Assembly (NCBI RefSeq): GCF_003611675.1
Contig: NZ_RAWA01000021.1
Coordinates: 1-52,255, forward strand
Reading direction: 5' to 3'
DNA: 52,255 nt
DNA from: Corallococcus sp. CA053C
GTDB taxonomy: Bacteria; Myxococcota; Myxococcia; Myxococcales; Myxococcaceae
Shown: positions 51,840 through 52,255 of the stretch, one piece after another
Position numbering within the stretch: the first letter of the stretch is position 1
Layout: every line of letters starts with the position of its first letter
Translations under genes and position numbers: made by a program
Notes under the pieces: generated by a model
Seen by the model: the letters and a program-made list of their open reading frames with translations, nothing else
Databases searched by the model: none
What the model was told of the DNA's origin: nothing

Positions 51840-52202
51840 TCAACCCATTTTATCGAGAATGAAGGCCGCCAGCAGATCGGTCTCCGAGTTGGGCTTGCGC
51901 TCCGGAGAAGGAGCGCCCACTTCCGCCACATAGCCTGGAACGACCTCGTACGCGGAGTCCCCCACCAGGATGGAGTCGGCCATCTGTTCGGCCCCCAGCC
52001 GGGCGAGCTGTTCCTCCGTCTTCACCCGGGACACCAGCTGATGCGTGTCCTCGCCCGACACCAGCTGCAGGACGTGGACGGCGGGAGTGAGGGGCCAGTC
52101 GCCCCCTCCCTCGGCCACGACCAGCCGGCCTTCGCGCAGGTCTGCTTTGTCCGCCAGGGCCCACTCCTCGAGCTGCGCCTGGGACAGGAAGAGCTTCGTC
52201 AC
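51840..52202 (-). CDS. Small conserved-looking protein of unknown function
   Basis: The 120-aa product (FLSQAQLEEWALADKADLRE, HVLQLVSGEDTHQLVSRVKTEEQLARLGAEQMADSILVGDSAYEVVPGYVAEV) is soluble, acidic and without signal peptide. I recognise no family. The start is GTG 52202; an in-frame TAG twelve bases upstream (52212-52214) excludes a longer N-terminus. It is 45 bases upstream of the CcsA/HemX-like gene and may share its transcript. Promoter sequence is lost because adapter begins 16 bases beyond the start. Confidence 0.78.
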   Translation of the reverse strand: MTKLFLSQAQLEEWALADKADLREGRLVVAEGGGDWPLTPAVHVLQLVSGEDTHQLVSRVKTEEQLARLGAEQMADSILVGDSAYEVVPGYVAEVGAPSPERKPNSETDLLAAFILDKMG

Positions 52203-52217
52203 GCCCCCAGCCTACAC

Positions 52218-52251
52218 CTGTCTCTTAATACACATCTGACGCTGCCGACGA
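52218..52251. other. Illumina Nextera adapter remnant at contig end (artefact)
   Basis: From 52218 the sequence follows the Nextera mosaic end plus read adapter (CTGTCTCTTATACACATCT, then GACGCTGCCGACGA) with one additional A after CTCTTA. Four bases (ACCC) remain after it. It is library sequence, not genome, and marks a contig boundary. Confidence 0.95.
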
Positions 52252-52255
52252 ACCC

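Overview
The window looks like a chromosomal piece of a myxobacterium of the Myxococcaceae (Myxococcus or Corallococcus type). The grounds are very high G+C with dense coding, three secreted proteins ending in a MYXO-CTERM sorting tail (Cys motif, hydrophobic stretch, Arg cluster), a chemosensory operon with the gene content published for che4 of Myxococcus xanthus, and many Ser/Thr-kinase, two-component and lipoprotein genes. I see no insertion sequence, prophage, CRISPR array or rRNA. No gap between genes exceeds 300 bases; the two largest are the divergent promoter regions 8315-8557 and 17819-18064. The last bases (52218-52251) are not genomic: they match the Illumina Nextera transposase adapter with one extra A, so the right edge is an untrimmed contig end.

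Layout. 1-9541: a GH13 glucan-active enzyme (5' end outside the window), an apparently exported TldD-like protease, a nucleotide-sugar dehydrogenase and a heparinase II/III-like protein (surface polysaccharide metabolism), then a histidine-kinase-like protein without a recognisable ATP-binding site. 9665-10482: a two-gene unit overlapping by ATGA, a Ser-rich protein with a compact C-terminal domain plus a 68-aa acidic partner, my best candidate for an undescribed effector/immunity-type system. 10561-17818: a six-gene che4-type operon (CheW, CheR, MCP, CheY, CheW, hybrid CheA-CheY) with no cheB, divergent from a membrane Ser/Thr kinase fused to PEGA and TonB-C-like periplasmic domains. 20181-23376: an operon of a secreted unknown, two tandem MYXO-CTERM zinc proteases and a HAD phosphatase. 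23489-25708: gltX, a small secreted protein, then tRNA-Gln(CUG) and tRNA-Glu(CUC) and a strong terminator. 25756-29351: a response regulator, a small membrane protein, a REC-first histidine kinase and two small proteins. 29379-33206: pyruvate dehydrogenase genes pdhA-pdhB-pdhC. 33336-38028: a HAD protein, an unknown membrane protein, an OPA-type MFS transporter and a Nudix hydrolase. 38158-44173: a plus-strand operon of three exported proteins (5'-nucleotidase lipoprotein with Cys-rich tail repeats, a large lipoprotein of unknown function, a putative outer-membrane barrel) ending at a strong terminator. 44256-47857: a GspE/PilB-type ATPase coupled to a MYXO-CTERM protein whose protease motif has lost a zinc ligand. 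47928-51794: the heme operon hemX/ccsA-like, hemA, hemC, hemD. 51840-52202: a small unknown.

How the parts work together: two blocks are central metabolism (PDH complex; glutamyl-tRNA and tetrapyrrole synthesis, both of which start from charged tRNA-Glu). Most of the rest faces the cell surface: sensing (Che4, kinases), polysaccharide handling, and a set of exported proteases, lipoproteins and a barrel. Functional statements rest on recognisable motifs and family knowledge; no database search was run.
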